DNA from: [Scytonema hofmanni] UTEX 2349 | GTDB lineage: Bacteria; Cyanobacteriota; Cyanobacteriia; Cyanobacteriales; Nostocaceae | Direction of reading: 5' to 3' | Length of the DNA: 64,000 nucleotides | NCBI RefSeq assembly: GCF_000582685.1 | Contig: NZ_KK073768.1 | Location: 1,846,487 to 1,910,486, forward strand | Notes under the pieces: model-generated | The model's database searches: none | What the model saw: only the letters and a program-made list of their open reading frames with translations | What the model was told of the DNA's origin: nothing | Position numbers and translations under genes: made by a program | Shown: positions 17,832 through 27,341 of the stretch, piece after piece | Numbering within the stretch: the stretch's first letter is position 1 | Layout: each line of letters starts with the position of its first letter

Positions 17832-20126
17832 TTAAGATTCCATCACTTCTGCTGTCTTCTTTCTATCCAACTTCAGAAACAATACTCCCAAAGGTGGCAA
17901 ACACAAATCCAGAGAATAAGGACGATTGTGCAACGACCAATTATCAGTCCACTTACCACCTAAATTGCCCATATTGCTGCCACCATATTGACGCGCATCA
18001 CTATTAAACAACTCAGTATAAAATCCCGGTTCCGGTACACCGATGCGATAATGAGAATGCGGTTGCGGTGTGAAGTTGCAAACAGCAATAATGAAATCAT
18101 CAGAATCTTTATCGCGACGAATAAAGAAAACCACGCTATGACGGTTGTCGCTACAATCAATCCACTCAAACCCAGCTTGAGCAAAATCTTGGTTATATAA
18201 AGCTGGTTCCGAGCGATAAAGATGATTCAAATCGGTGAAAAACTGTTTTAACTGTTGGTGTGGCTCATGCTGAAATAATTGCCATTCTAAATCACTCCAA
18301 ACATTCCACTCACTCCACTGCCCAAACTCCATGCTCATAAACATGGTTTTCTTACCTGGATGGGCAAACATATAGCTAAATAAACAACGCACATTAGCGA
18401 ATTTCTGCCATCTATCTCCGGGCATCTTGCCAATGATATTGCTCTTACCATGCACCACTTCATCATGTGACAGTGCCAACATGAAGTTCTCACTGTGGTG
18501 ATACCACATACTAAAGGTGATGTTGTTTTGATGGAACTGACGGAACCAAGGGTCCATGCTGAAGTAATCCAGCATGTCGTGCATCCAGCCCATGTTCCAC
18601 TTTAAGTTAAAGCCCAGTCCCCCTGTGTAGGTGGGCCAAGATACCATCGGCCAAGAGGTAGATTCTTCGGCAATTGAGAGAATGCCGGGAAAATAGCTGA
18701 AAATAGTGTGATTTGTCTGACGCAGAAAATCTGCTGCTTCGATGTTTTCTCTACCACCGTATTGGTTTGTTACCCATTCACCTGGTTTGCGGCAATAGTC
18801 AAGATAAAGCATCGAGGCGACAGCATCAACACGAATTCCGTCAATGTGGTATTTGTCAAACCAAAACAGAGCATTTGCTACTAAGAAATTCCTGACTTCG
18901 TTGCGGCTGTAGTTGAAGACAAGAGTACCCCATTCTTTATGTTCGCCTTTGCGGGGGTCGGCGTGTTCATAAAGGTGAGAGCCATCAAAGAAGGCTAAAC
19001 CATGTCCATCTTTGGGAAAGTGACCGGGAACCCAATCGACAATCACGCCAATACCGTTTTCATGGCATTGGTCAACAAAATACATGAAATCTTCCGGGGT
19101 ACCAAAACGCGAGGTGGGGGCAAAGTATCCGGTTACTTGATAGCCCCAAGAGCCATCAAAAGGATGCTCGGCAACTGGTAGCATTTCAATATGGGTGTAT
19201 CCCAACTCTTTGACGTAGGGAATGAGTCGCTCTGCTAATTCCCGGTAGGTGAGGAAGCGTGCGCCTGGGTTAAGTTCGGAAACAGAAACTGGGGGCTGAA
19301 TTTCACCATTAGGTAGCTTGGCAGGTTCGGAGCTGGAAGCGTGTAACCAAGAGCCTAAATGCATTTCGTAAACGGAAATTGGCTGGGTGAGGGGGTCGGT
19401 CTGGCGACGTTTTTCCATCCACTCTTCGTCACCCCAGCTATAATTATTTAAGTCGGTGACAATCGATGCGGTTTTGGGGCGGACTTCTTGTTGAAAGCCG
19501 TAAGGGTCAGATTTTTCGTAAATATGTCCTTCAAAATTTTTGATTTCATATTTGTAATGCTCTCCTACTCCAAGTTCGGGAATAAATAATTCCCAAACGC
19601 CGGTGACACCTTTCCGCATTTGGTTTTTGCGTCCGTCCCAGTTGTTGAAGTCTCCCAATACGGAAGCGTTCCGGGCGTTGGGTGCCCAAACTGCAAAATA
19701 AACGCCTTTTACGCCGTCTATTTCGGTGGTGTGCGCTCCCAATTTCTCGTAAATGCGGTGATGGTTGCCTTCGCTAAACAGGTGTAAATCGAATTCTGTC
19801 AAGTTTGGAGAACGAAAGGCGTAAGGATCGTAGGTGACACGTTCGTGTTCTCCTTCTTTGATGCGTAACTGGTAGTTTGCTAGTTCTGAAACTTCAATCG
19901 TGCATTCAAAGAAGTGAGGATCGTGTACTGCTTCCATTGGGTATTCTTTACGTTCTTCAGGAAGCACTACCCAAGCTGCACTCGCATTTGGTAGGTAGGC
20001 TCGCACAGCCCAGACGTTTTTACCATTTTGTTCGATGAGGTGGGAACCAAGTATTTCAAAGGGGTCGTGATGCTGGTTCCCAATTATGCGGTTAACCTGT
20101 TCTGGAGCGATCGTGGTCATGGACAT
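17832..20126 (-). CDS. glgB: 1,4-alpha-glucan branching enzyme GlgB
   Basis: 764 residues, full length. It makes alpha-1,6 branches in glycogen. An N-terminal CBM48-like module (HDPFEILGSH, then VWAPNARNASVLGDFNNWDG) precedes the GH13 barrel. Catalytic signatures are GIRVDAVASMLYLDY (nucleophile Asp, about 429), LSIAEESTSWP (acid/base Glu, about 484) and LALSHDEVVHGK (about 552). The product acts in the cytosol with glycogen synthase. Two close ATGs (20126 and 20120) could both serve; the first is used. Monocistronic by context. Confidence 0.97.
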   Translation of the reverse strand: MSMTTIAPEQVNRIIGNQHHDPFEILGSHLIEQNGKNVWAVRAYLPNASAAWVVLPEERKEYPMEAVHDPHFFECTIEVSELANYQLRIKEGEHERVTYDPYAFRSPNLTEFDLHLFSEGNHHRIYEKLGAHTTEIDGVKGVYFAVWAPNARNASVLGDFNNWDGRKNQMRKGVTGVWELFIPELGVGEHYKYEIKNFEGHIYEKSDPYGFQQEVRPKTASIVTDLNNYSWGDEEWMEKRRQTDPLTQPISVYEMHLGSWLHASSSEPAKLPNGEIQPPVSVSELNPGARFLTYRELAERLIPYVKELGYTHIEMLPVAEHPFDGSWGYQVTGYFAPTSRFGTPEDFMYFVDQCHENGIGVIVDWVPGHFPKDGHGLAFFDGSHLYEHADPRKGEHKEWGTLVFNYSRNEVRNFLVANALFWFDKYHIDGIRVDAVASMLYLDYCRKPGEWVTNQYGGRENIEAADFLRQTNHTIFSYFPGILSIAEESTSWPMVSWPTYTGGLGFNLKWNMGWMHDMLDYFSMDPWFRQFHQNNITFSMWYHHSENFMLALSHDEVVHGKSNIIGKMPGDRWQKFANVRCLFSYMFAHPGKKTMFMSMEFGQWSEWNVWSDLEWQLFQHEPHQQLKQFFTDLNHLYRSEPALYNQDFAQAGFEWIDCSDNRHSVVFFIRRDKDSDDFIIAVCNFTPQPHSHYRIGVPEPGFYTELFNSDARQYGGSNMGNLGGKWTDNWSLHNRPYSLDLCLPPLGVLFLKLDRKKTAEVMES

Positions 20127-20343
20127 GAAGCTACCTACGTGAGATATGGTGATTGAGTAAATCGACTTTTTTAATATCTATATATATTCTTTACATTTAT
20201 TTGCAGATTTTGTCGCCACTGTTTTCGGTCTTCACCAATGAATTCTTCTTTCGGCTTTGTTGTGGCGAGAAAAAAAGCAGATAAAGAAAACAGATGATGC
20301 GCTCCTAGTTTTCAGGTGATGGAAATTAAAGAAAAATTTAACG

Positions 20344-20673
20344 TTACAAGTTTAAAAAGGGAAAAACCTGAAGTAATGCTTTACGGATGCGAAGCAAGAA
20401 AACTTGTTGGCGAATTTTGGTAGTCAGTTTTGGTGGTGGACTGGTTTGCAACTGGGTAAGCAGTTCTGCGTATTCGGTGGCAGTTAAAGATTTGCCATCA
20501 ACAGGCGATCGCGCTTCTATAATTATCTCCGTTCGCAATATCTCTTCGGGTGTATCCTCTGGCGGCGGTAATGCTATCACTAATGTTCCCACGCTAATTA
20601 ACCACACTAAAATACTAGTGCTGATGCTGACCACAAAAAATATTATCGTTTTTCTCGCTTTCACTCTCCCCAT
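20344..20673 (-). CDS. Small single-pass membrane protein, conserved hypothetical
   Basis: 109 residues. A basic start (GRVKARK) leads into one membrane helix (TIIFFVVSISTSILVWLISV), giving a probable N-in anchor. The rest is a charged extracytoplasmic segment with SPVDGKSLTATEYAELLTQL and a basic amphipathic end (IRQQVFLLRIRKALLQVFPF). I recognise it only as a type of small protein found in filamentous cyanobacteria; function unknown. It stands alone, 217 bases from the start of glgB. Confidence 0.6.
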   Translation of the reverse strand: MGRVKARKTIIFFVVSISTSILVWLISVGTLVIALPPPEDTPEEILRTEIIIEARSPVDGKSLTATEYAELLTQLQTSPPPKLTTKIRQQVFLLRIRKALLQVFPFLNL

Positions 20674-21407
20674 CTGGGCACTTAATATTTAATCTATAAA
20701 CTGCTTTACCGTACTCATACTTTCATATTCCTAATCTTCTCACGCTTTGGTTGCGACTTGCTGCTAGTCAAATTTTTCAAATAAAATTTATTATAAGTAT
20801 ATTTACGTAAAAGCGAAATGCTACTTCTAAAGAAAGAAAGAAAAATAAAAATCTGGCAAAGTCAAGCATCATTACCCGGTCATCTTTCCATCTCATACCA
20901 ATTATTTATAACGATGCGAGGGTGAATTACGATCGTTGTAAATCTGTGCATACGTTACATGTAACATCTCTATGGATATCGATAATTGGTATCGGGAATA
21001 GATTATGGGAAATACTCAAGAGCAACTGCCAGTCAGCGTGATTATTTTTTTGTCACTTTCAAGCATTCAAGCATTTAGCCTAGCAAAACTGAGGCTGTAA
21101 AGGATTATACCCGTAAACAAGTCTATTTCTTGGACTGAACTTCTTTTTTAAGCCTAGAGTTCATTTGGTAAGACTAATTTATTAGTTACAACAAAACATG
21201 GGCGGACACTTAGTGGCGACGAAGATCGTTTTTACTAGTGTCCTCCTCTTGTTGTACTGACTAATATTTTAGTGCGCTCTTAGGGCGCCCCAAGCTTTTA
21301 ATCATCAAAAATTTGATAGTACGCTTGAACTTACTCAACTAAGTATGATGTAGTGAGGAGCGCTGCTAATCACCTGCTTTGTGAGCTTTGTGCGAGTAAG
21401 ACTATAT
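20674..21407. other. 734-bp intergenic region
   Basis: No convincing gene on either strand. AT-rich, with a GTTACATGTAAC palindrome at about 20954-20965 and a large imperfect inverted structure at 21171-21274 listed separately. GGGCGCCC occurs at 21283-21290. Promoters for the flanking genes (both on the minus strand; the small membrane gene starts at 20673) may lie here. Confidence 0.4.
21171..21274. other. Candidate structured RNA or palindromic element
   Basis: Nested complementary segments: ACAACAA (21188-21194) with TTGTTGT (21249-21255), and GGACACTTAGT (21204-21214) with ACTAGTGTCC (21234-21243, one bulge). On each flank is a small hairpin, ACTAATTTATTAGT and ACTAATATTTTAGT. The arrangement predicts one long stem with a 19-base loop. 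No family could be named; it may be a small RNA, a cis element or a repeat. Confidence 0.35.
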
Positions 21408-21629
21408 CTAAGGACTCTTAGTAGCGCTAGGACTAGCAGTAGCGCCAGGACTCATCATCGCACCACCAGGACTAGGACTCATCATCGCACCACCATCAGC
21501 AGGCTCACCTGCTGCGGGGGAAGTAGTTGCACCTGGTTCGCTGGTACCACCACCACCACCGCTGTCACAAGCTCCGAGAAGAGCAGCCAGACTTAACATT
21601 GCAGCAAAACCAAAGATTTTTATTTTCAT
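21408..21629 (-). CDS. Small Ser/Pro/Gly-rich lipoprotein
   Basis: 73 residues from the ATG at 21629, which has a strong ribosome-binding site (GAGGAG, 5 bases upstream); the frame is open further upstream but lacks one. A signal peptide (MKIKIFGFAAMLSLAALLGAC) ends in a lipobox LGAC, so the mature lipoprotein would be about 54 residues. The mature part is almost entirely Gly, Ser, Pro, Ala and Met with two GGAMMSP repeats encoded by near-identical 18-bp DNA units. Function unknown; probably membrane-tethered and disordered. Confidence 0.65.
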   Translation of the reverse strand: MKIKIFGFAAMLSLAALLGACDSGGGGGTSEPGATTSPAAGEPADGGAMMSPSPGGAMMSPGATASPSATKSP

Positions 21630-21683
21630 AACTCCTCTTTCACCAATTATGGCAAGAACTATTTTTCGCCTGTTGAATACCAT

Positions 21684-22187
21684 ACCGTATTTGTTGCTTT
21701 TTTTTAAATGCTTCCTATTACAGATTTCCGCCAGATATTTTCTTCTTTTTTCTTTCAGCGTAAGTATTCTATAGCAATTTGATTAGTTTGTCTTAACTCA
21801 AGAAGAAGATAAATTTATCACTGAAGGTAGAGAAAGCAAATTTGGTAGCAATCCACGCTATCATACCAAAAATCCTCATCTGGGAGTGCATCTTGCCTAA
21901 GTTAGTTTTATCTAACCATACTGATGTGAAACAAAGGGGTTAGGGCTTAAGGGAGAATTCTGTAATGAGTAACGCTTGACGCAGCCCGCCTGTCGCAAGC
22001 AATACATTCTGCCCTTGAGGTTTCGCACTTCACTTCATGCAAAAATTGGTGCAGCTACCTGTCAGAACAATTCATAGGGTGTAGGGTGTAATGTGTGCTG
22101 ATTGCTGAAAAAATAATTTGAACTTTAGCAATCAAGAGACTAGTAACCAAAAATATAGTATTTCCTTTCCTCACAAAAGTAAAAGTT
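21684..22187. other. Intergenic region upstream of the FtsL-like gene
   Basis: About 500 bases between divergent genes. No gene is seen. It contains a repeat-like stretch GACGCAGCCCGCCTGTCGCA (about 21979-21998). It should hold the promoters for the small lipoprotein and for the ftsL-like/ftsI pair, but I could not define them. Confidence 0.4.
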
Positions 22188-22862
22188 ATGGCTGTTGGTC
22201 GCAAATCATCTGTTGCAGCAAAGGGTAATTGGTTTGGGCGTATTACCCAGCCCTCAGGGAAATCGCCTTCTGCGGGTTTTGAGTCAGCGTCGCGCAATGG
22301 TTCCATACCAATGTCCTCTAGAAGACAACGGCGTTCAAACACAAATAAAACGGTTACGCCCGCACCTGGTCAATTGGGCAAACAAAAATTACCAAAGCAA
22401 AATGGCTCCTCGGCGACACCTAAAAGTCCAAAGGGAAATCAAGAGCGCGTTCCCGTAATGCCTAATTCTGAGTCACCACCTTTATGGTTACTACGCCTGC
22501 ACACCATACATCGTAATTCCTCAATTGCAGCATTTTTGTTAGTGGCAGCAACCCTAGTAGTTTACGGTTGGACAGTTTATTCTCAAGAACTATGGAGTCA
22601 GGCATACCAAAAGTTGCAAAACTTGCAACGCCAAGACCGACAGTTGACAACAACCAACGAGGTGCTGCAAAACAAAATGGCTGTGGAAGGCGAAAAACCA
22701 TCAACTGGGTTGGTAGCGCCAACTCCCGCGAGGGCGATTTTCATCAATCCAGCATCTCATAATTTTAACTCAATGCCTTCTGTTGGAGACGTTGGGCGAT
22801 CGCCAACAACAATGCCAAATTCTCAAACACAGCAGCAAAGCGCTCCTGGGCTGGGATATTAA
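22188..22862 (+). CDS. FtsL-like cell-division membrane protein
   Basis: 224 residues: a long basic disordered N-terminus (about 1-105), one membrane segment (SIAAFLLVAATLVVYGWTVY, about 110-130), then a short coiled coil (LWSQAYQKLQNLQRQDRQL) and a disordered tail. Bitopic topology with an external leucine-zipper-like helix and position directly before a division PBP gene are what is expected of FtsL, although sequence identity in this family is too low to prove it. It would act in the divisome with FtsQ, FtsB, FtsW and FtsI. The long cytosolic tail is unlike short enterobacterial FtsL. Confidence 0.6.
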   Translation: MAVGRKSSVAAKGNWFGRITQPSGKSPSAGFESASRNGSIPMSSRRQRRSNTNKTVTPAPGQLGKQKLPKQNGSSATPKSPKGNQERVPVMPNSESPPLWLLRLHTIHRNSSIAAFLLVAATLVVYGWTVYSQELWSQAYQKLQNLQRQDRQLTTTNEVLQNKMAVEGEKPSTGLVAPTPARAIFINPASHNFNSMPSVGDVGRSPTTMPNSQTQQQSAPGLGY

Positions 22863-22864
22863 AG

Positions 22865-22980
22865 TCAGTTAGCGGTTAGTGGTTAGTGGTTAGTGGTTAG
22901 TAGTTAGTGGTTAGTGGTTAATCAAACAACAACTATCAACCATCAACTATCAAACAACAACTATCAACCATCAACGCTCC
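22865..22980. repeat. GGTTAGT heptamer array and its inverse
   Basis: Units of GGTTAGT/GGTTAGTA repeat about eight times, followed by CAACTATCAACCATCAACTA-type units. The two halves are partly complementary and could fold as a long hairpin in the message between the FtsL-like gene and ftsI. Confidence 0.7.
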
Positions 22981-23003
22981 AAAAATGTAAAGGACAACAG
23001 ACA

Positions 23004-24845
23004 ATGCGAAAGTCACCAAGCAGAATAAAATTTAGAAATTTGCCTTCATCTGGATTCAAAAAACAGCAAAAGGCTTCAGTGCGAGCTTTAGAAAAAATTG
23101 CTTCTAGCACCCAAGACCAAACACCCAACATAAAGTACATAAAGTCCCGTTTGTTTCTGGTGTGGGGTGTATTAGTTGCGGCAGGACTTGGTTTAGCTTT
23201 GAACTTGTATCAGTTGCAAATTGTCAGAGGACCAAAGTTAACGCAGAGGGCACGAAACCAACAAATGGTAAATTTGCGACCTTTTATGCCCCGTCGTCCG
23301 GTGATAGATCGTGGTAATAATGTTTTAGCGCTCGACCGTCCTGTGTATACTATTTATGCTCATCCCAAGCTATTTAATAAGCCTGGGTCAGATATAGCAA
23401 ATGAACTTGCGCCAATATTAAATAAAGACACTGCTGATTTAGAGAAAATTTTTCAAAGTAAAAAAAGCGGTATTCTACTTTCCTCTGCTTTGCCCGAAGA
23501 ACTTGCCGATCGCATTTCTTCTTTACATCTAGATGGCTTGGAGTTAATTCAAAAATACTCCCGATTATACCCGCAACAGGATTTAGTTGCTGATGTGGTG
23601 GGCTATGTTGATCTTGACCGTCGCGGTCAGGCAGGTGTTGAATATAGTCAAGAAAAGTTGTTAGAACGTTCTGGGCAAACGGTGCGAATGAGTCGGGCAG
23701 GTAATGGTGCGCTAATGCCAGATCATGCTCCGGAAGGATTTTTGCGTTTTGATGATTTACGTCTGCAACTGACTATTGATAGTCGCTTACAACGCTCGGC
23801 TCGTTTAGCTCTCAAACAACAGATGAAAAAGTTTGGGGCAAAACGCGGAGCGGTAATTGTGATGGATGCGTGGGATGGTTCGCTCTTGGCTTTGGTTTCT
23901 CAACCTACTTATAATCCAAATGAATATTCAAAAGCTGATATTTCATTGTTCAAAAACTGGACAGTGGCGGATCTTTATGAACCAGGATCGACTTTCAAGC
24001 CTTTGAATGTGGCGATCGCTCTCGAAAATGGTGTCATTAAACCAGATGATACGTTCAATGACCCAGGTTCTATTCAAGTCGCTGACCGAATTATCAGAAA
24101 TGCTGAAAACAAACGTTACGGGCGAATAAACATCGCTCAGGTTCTGCAACACTCTAGCAACATTGGCATGGTGCAAATCATTCAGCGATTGCAGCCTTCA
24201 ATTTACTACAACTGGCTAGAACGCTTAGGTTTAGGGCAAGGTATTCAAACAGATTTGCCTTTTGAAGTAGCTAGTCAGTTAAAAAGCCAAGAAGAATTTA
24301 CCGCCTCGCCAATTGAAGCAGCAACTACATCCTTTGGTCAAGGTTTTTCTTTAACACCTTTACAACTGGTACAAATGCACGCAGCTTTAGCAAATGGTGG
24401 AAAACTGGTTACGCCTCATATAGTCCGTGGGCTGATTGATACCAAAGGACATATGCATTATTCACCTAATTTACCAGCACCACGGCAAATTTTTTCTACT
24501 GTGACAACCCAAAAAGTTGTCGAAATGATGGAAACTGTAGTTTCTCAAGGAACTGGAAAAGCATCACAAATTCCTGGATATCGCATCGCCGGTAAAACTG
24601 GTACAGCTCAAGTAGCCAGTCGCGCCGGCGGCTACCTCAGTAATGCGAAAATCACCAGTTTTGTAGGTATCTTGCCGGTGGAATCTCCTCGTTATGTAGT
24701 TTTGGCATTAGTGGATGAGCCAAAAGGACAAAATGCCTTTGGTTCCACCGTCGCTGCACCCATTGCTAAAGCGGTAATGGAAGCGCTGATTCCCATTGAA
24801 CAAATTCCGCCAAGTATGCCAGTTAATTCGGCGCCTGTTCCGTAG
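23004..24845 (+). CDS. ftsI: Penicillin-binding protein 2 / FtsI septal transpeptidase
   Basis: 613 residues from the ATG at 23004, which has AAAGGA nine bases upstream; a longer frame from 22914 starts in repeat DNA and is rejected. One N-terminal membrane segment (LFLVWGVLVAAGLGLALNLY), a PBP dimer domain (RPFMPRRPVIDRGNNVLALD) and a transpeptidase domain with STFK (about 328), SSN (about 383) and KTGTAQ (about 530). It cross-links septal peptidoglycan in the periplasm. The FtsL-like gene upstream supports FtsI rather than the elongation PBP. All catalytic motifs are present. Confidence 0.92.
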   Translation: MRKSPSRIKFRNLPSSGFKKQQKASVRALEKIASSTQDQTPNIKYIKSRLFLVWGVLVAAGLGLALNLYQLQIVRGPKLTQRARNQQMVNLRPFMPRRPVIDRGNNVLALDRPVYTIYAHPKLFNKPGSDIANELAPILNKDTADLEKIFQSKKSGILLSSALPEELADRISSLHLDGLELIQKYSRLYPQQDLVADVVGYVDLDRRGQAGVEYSQEKLLERSGQTVRMSRAGNGALMPDHAPEGFLRFDDLRLQLTIDSRLQRSARLALKQQMKKFGAKRGAVIVMDAWDGSLLALVSQPTYNPNEYSKADISLFKNWTVADLYEPGSTFKPLNVAIALENGVIKPDDTFNDPGSIQVADRIIRNAENKRYGRINIAQVLQHSSNIGMVQIIQRLQPSIYYNWLERLGLGQGIQTDLPFEVASQLKSQEEFTASPIEAATTSFGQGFSLTPLQLVQMHAALANGGKLVTPHIVRGLIDTKGHMHYSPNLPAPRQIFSTVTTQKVVEMMETVVSQGTGKASQIPGYRIAGKTGTAQVASRAGGYLSNAKITSFVGILPVESPRYVVLALVDEPKGQNAFGSTVAAPIAKAVMEALIPIEQIPPSMPVNSAPVP

Positions 24846-25082
24846 TGGGGAGTGAGAGAGATGGGGAGATGGGGAGATGGGGAGATGGGGAGACAAAAAA
24901 TGCCCAATGCCCCATGCCCAAGGGGTCACTGTGCCAAAACGGTAAAACTGTACGCACTTGGCTGAATGATTCACCTTGCAAGCTTTGTAGATAAGCGCGT
25001 ACAATTTTTTTCGCCTTCCTCTTAATTACTCACATCACATCTTCCAGTTTGGGTCAAGAGCAGTCCAATATGTCCCTTGGGG
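24846..25082. repeat. GATGGGGAG tandem array and spacer
   Basis: Five GATGGGGA-type 9-bp units lie at about 24858-24893, just after the ftsI stop, followed by CCCAATGCCCCATGCCCA. No gene is seen between ftsI and the convergent HTH-dynamin gene. Confidence 0.55.
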
Positions 25083-27341
25083 TCAATTTTTGCACTCAGA
25101 ATGAGGAGCAAAATTAGTATTCGACCAAGGAATTCCGGCGAAAAAATCCCTACCTACCTCCAATATCTTGATAATTTCTTCAATTCGCTCTTTTGAATCT
25201 GTTTTAGGAGACGTTATCTCACGTAGATGTTGAATATATTTGTTCCAATCAACTTCTACTGCGTTTGCCCCTTTCTCAAAACTTTTAGTTGTATCTTGCC
25301 AGAACTGATCAATTCCTTCTAGGAACTTTTCATGTACACGTTGTTCTTCAAAGTATTTAACGGTCTGCTTTGCCAAACGCTTCTCCCAAGACTCGCCAAA
25401 CAAGCTCCCCAGTGCAAAAGCTAATGCAGCAGCTAGACCTACCGCAAGCACGATAGGACCACCAATAGCAGCTACAAAAGCAATTACCGCTGCTGTGCCA
25501 CCGAGACTAATACCAAGTGCTGACAAAAGGCTAACTAACTGGGCAACTAAAATATAACCGCCCAAATTTCCCAGCGCTGCTGCCCAAGCAGACAAAGCTC
25601 CGATGCTTGTTAGACCTGCAAGCCCGCCGATAAAAGACCCTTGAGCATCCCAGGGAATCTGAATAGATATGTCTAGATTTGGCAGTTTAAGTAAAGCTTC
25701 TTGGTATGATCCGAGGAAAGCTTCAATCTCAGGCGTTAACTTCTCTGAATTGGCTTTAATGAGATTTTCCGCTTCAGCTTGAAGTTTCTCCAGAAGATAG
25801 CCGGAGAGATATTCCTTCGCCTCTTTTTTATCGCTGTATTTATTTCGTATTGTCTGTTCTACAGTCTCGACATTTAGTAATTGTTCTACATATTTCTGAA
25901 AGGAAACTTTAGTGTCTTTTTTTAACTCATTGATGCGTTGGTCTACTTTATTACGTTTATGCTGAGTTTCTTTTTGATGAGCAGACTCATTATCTTCGAT
26001 TGCTTGTAATTGCGCTCGCCCTAAATCTATATCAGCAAGAGTTTTTTGGTACGCCTCAATCTGGCTAGAATACTTATTTGGGTTATCCTCCTTTATCGCT
26101 TGAAGTTCTCTCTGAACACGGCAGATACGTGCTTGAGGAAGAAATTCTTCTAGTGTTTTGGTCAAATCATCAAATAGTCGTTGACATCTATCATGTCTTT
26201 CTGACCAGAAGGTGAAAAACCTTGCTTTAAAATCTTCTTCGGTAATAAATCGATTTGTCTGTTCCCTACGCTCTTTGAGTGCGGATTCATTTAATTGATT
26301 GTAAAGGCGTTTTGAGGCTTTATCTGGGATTTCTTGAAGTTGATGGTCAGAGATGCTTGGATCGGCATGGGTCGCTACAATGAAGAAATTACCCAGTGTT
26401 GGAAAATTGTCGCATTCATTTTCTGGGAAAGGAAGTAAACGCACTAAGCCACCGAGACGAATCATGTCTTGACCATTAATGTGACCCTTGGCTGGCGAAG
26501 CATACAGCAATACATCGGCGATCTGTGCTGCGCTATTAGCCTTCTCAACATCCTTTGAAACCTCATCCGGTTGATCTGAGTAACCAGGGAGGTCTATCAA
26601 GTTACAGGCTTGTAGTAGAGGGGATTCCATATAAACTACGGCTGCATGGGCTGCTACATCCTCATTGCTGCCATGTACGCCGTATTTTGGCAAAATATCG
26701 AAGTTTCCTGCTTGTAAACAATACCGCTCGCAACGTTCTTTGTCATCAAGGAGTAACAAGTCAATTATTTGCTTACCTTTTTCATCTTTTAGCCAAAAGC
26801 CCTCCTCAAAAATCAATACATCTCCCTTGAACCATTCAGGACGGTCTTCGATGTGGCGAATAAATGTAATTACTCGTGTTGCTGGTTGATAGCCAACTGG
26901 CAAGTTTTTGCTGCCCAGGAGAGCATTAGCCATATGTGACTTACCAGCGTCAAATCCTCCAGTTAATACCACATTTGGCTTTTGCCTATAACGATTTAGT
27001 TGCCGTTTGAGATCATCTGGAGTCGCTAACCTAGTTGGCAGGTCTAATGTATTTACTTTATGAGATGCATCAATATATTGATTTAGTAAATTTAGTCTGC
27101 GATACAGTTCCACGTATGGAGTCCCTGGATCAATTCCTTTGAGTGGTGGTGTTGGTGCTGACATAGCAGTAGCAATGTCAACTCCAAATATTTGCAGCCA
27201 TTTCACTAAAAGCCCCATTGGAACTGTTTCAGAAGCCTGCTCATAAAGGGAAACTTCTCTGTCGGAGATGCCTAGTATACTAGCCACCTGCACTTGACCC
27301 ATGCCTGCCTTCTGACGATATCCTCGTAAATCAATATTCAT
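25083..27341 (-). CDS. XRE-type HTH fused to a dynamin-like GTPase
   Basis: 752 residues. Residues 1-60 form a Cro/CI-type helix-turn-helix (MGQVQVASILGISDREVSLY). A dynamin-family GTPase domain follows: P-loop GGFDAGKS (128-135), a threonine-containing switch (QPATRVITF), DLPG (about 250) and the G4-like THAD (about 323). Then come long charged coiled coils (about 400-560), a Gly/Ala-rich hydrophobic region likely to insert in membranes (about 567-650) and a helical end. Bacterial dynamin-like proteins remodel membranes; coupling to a DNA-binding domain is unusual and suggests regulation or sensing. It stands alone. Function is inference. Confidence 0.8.
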   Translation of the reverse strand: MNIDLRGYRQKAGMGQVQVASILGISDREVSLYEQASETVPMGLLVKWLQIFGVDIATAMSAPTPPLKGIDPGTPYVELYRRLNLLNQYIDASHKVNTLDLPTRLATPDDLKRQLNRYRQKPNVVLTGGFDAGKSHMANALLGSKNLPVGYQPATRVITFIRHIEDRPEWFKGDVLIFEEGFWLKDEKGKQIIDLLLLDDKERCERYCLQAGNFDILPKYGVHGSNEDVAAHAAVVYMESPLLQACNLIDLPGYSDQPDEVSKDVEKANSAAQIADVLLYASPAKGHINGQDMIRLGGLVRLLPFPENECDNFPTLGNFFIVATHADPSISDHQLQEIPDKASKRLYNQLNESALKERREQTNRFITEEDFKARFFTFWSERHDRCQRLFDDLTKTLEEFLPQARICRVQRELQAIKEDNPNKYSSQIEAYQKTLADIDLGRAQLQAIEDNESAHQKETQHKRNKVDQRINELKKDTKVSFQKYVEQLLNVETVEQTIRNKYSDKKEAKEYLSGYLLEKLQAEAENLIKANSEKLTPEIEAFLGSYQEALLKLPNLDISIQIPWDAQGSFIGGLAGLTSIGALSAWAAALGNLGGYILVAQLVSLLSALGISLGGTAAVIAFVAAIGGPIVLAVGLAAALAFALGSLFGESWEKRLAKQTVKYFEEQRVHEKFLEGIDQFWQDTTKSFEKGANAVEVDWNKYIQHLREITSPKTDSKERIEEIIKILEVGRDFFAGIPWSNTNFAPHSECKN

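Noticed and set aside
22195..22762. Alternative frames over the FtsL-like gene
   Set aside because: Frames in other phases lack the membrane segment/coiled coil and overlap the better-supported gene completely.
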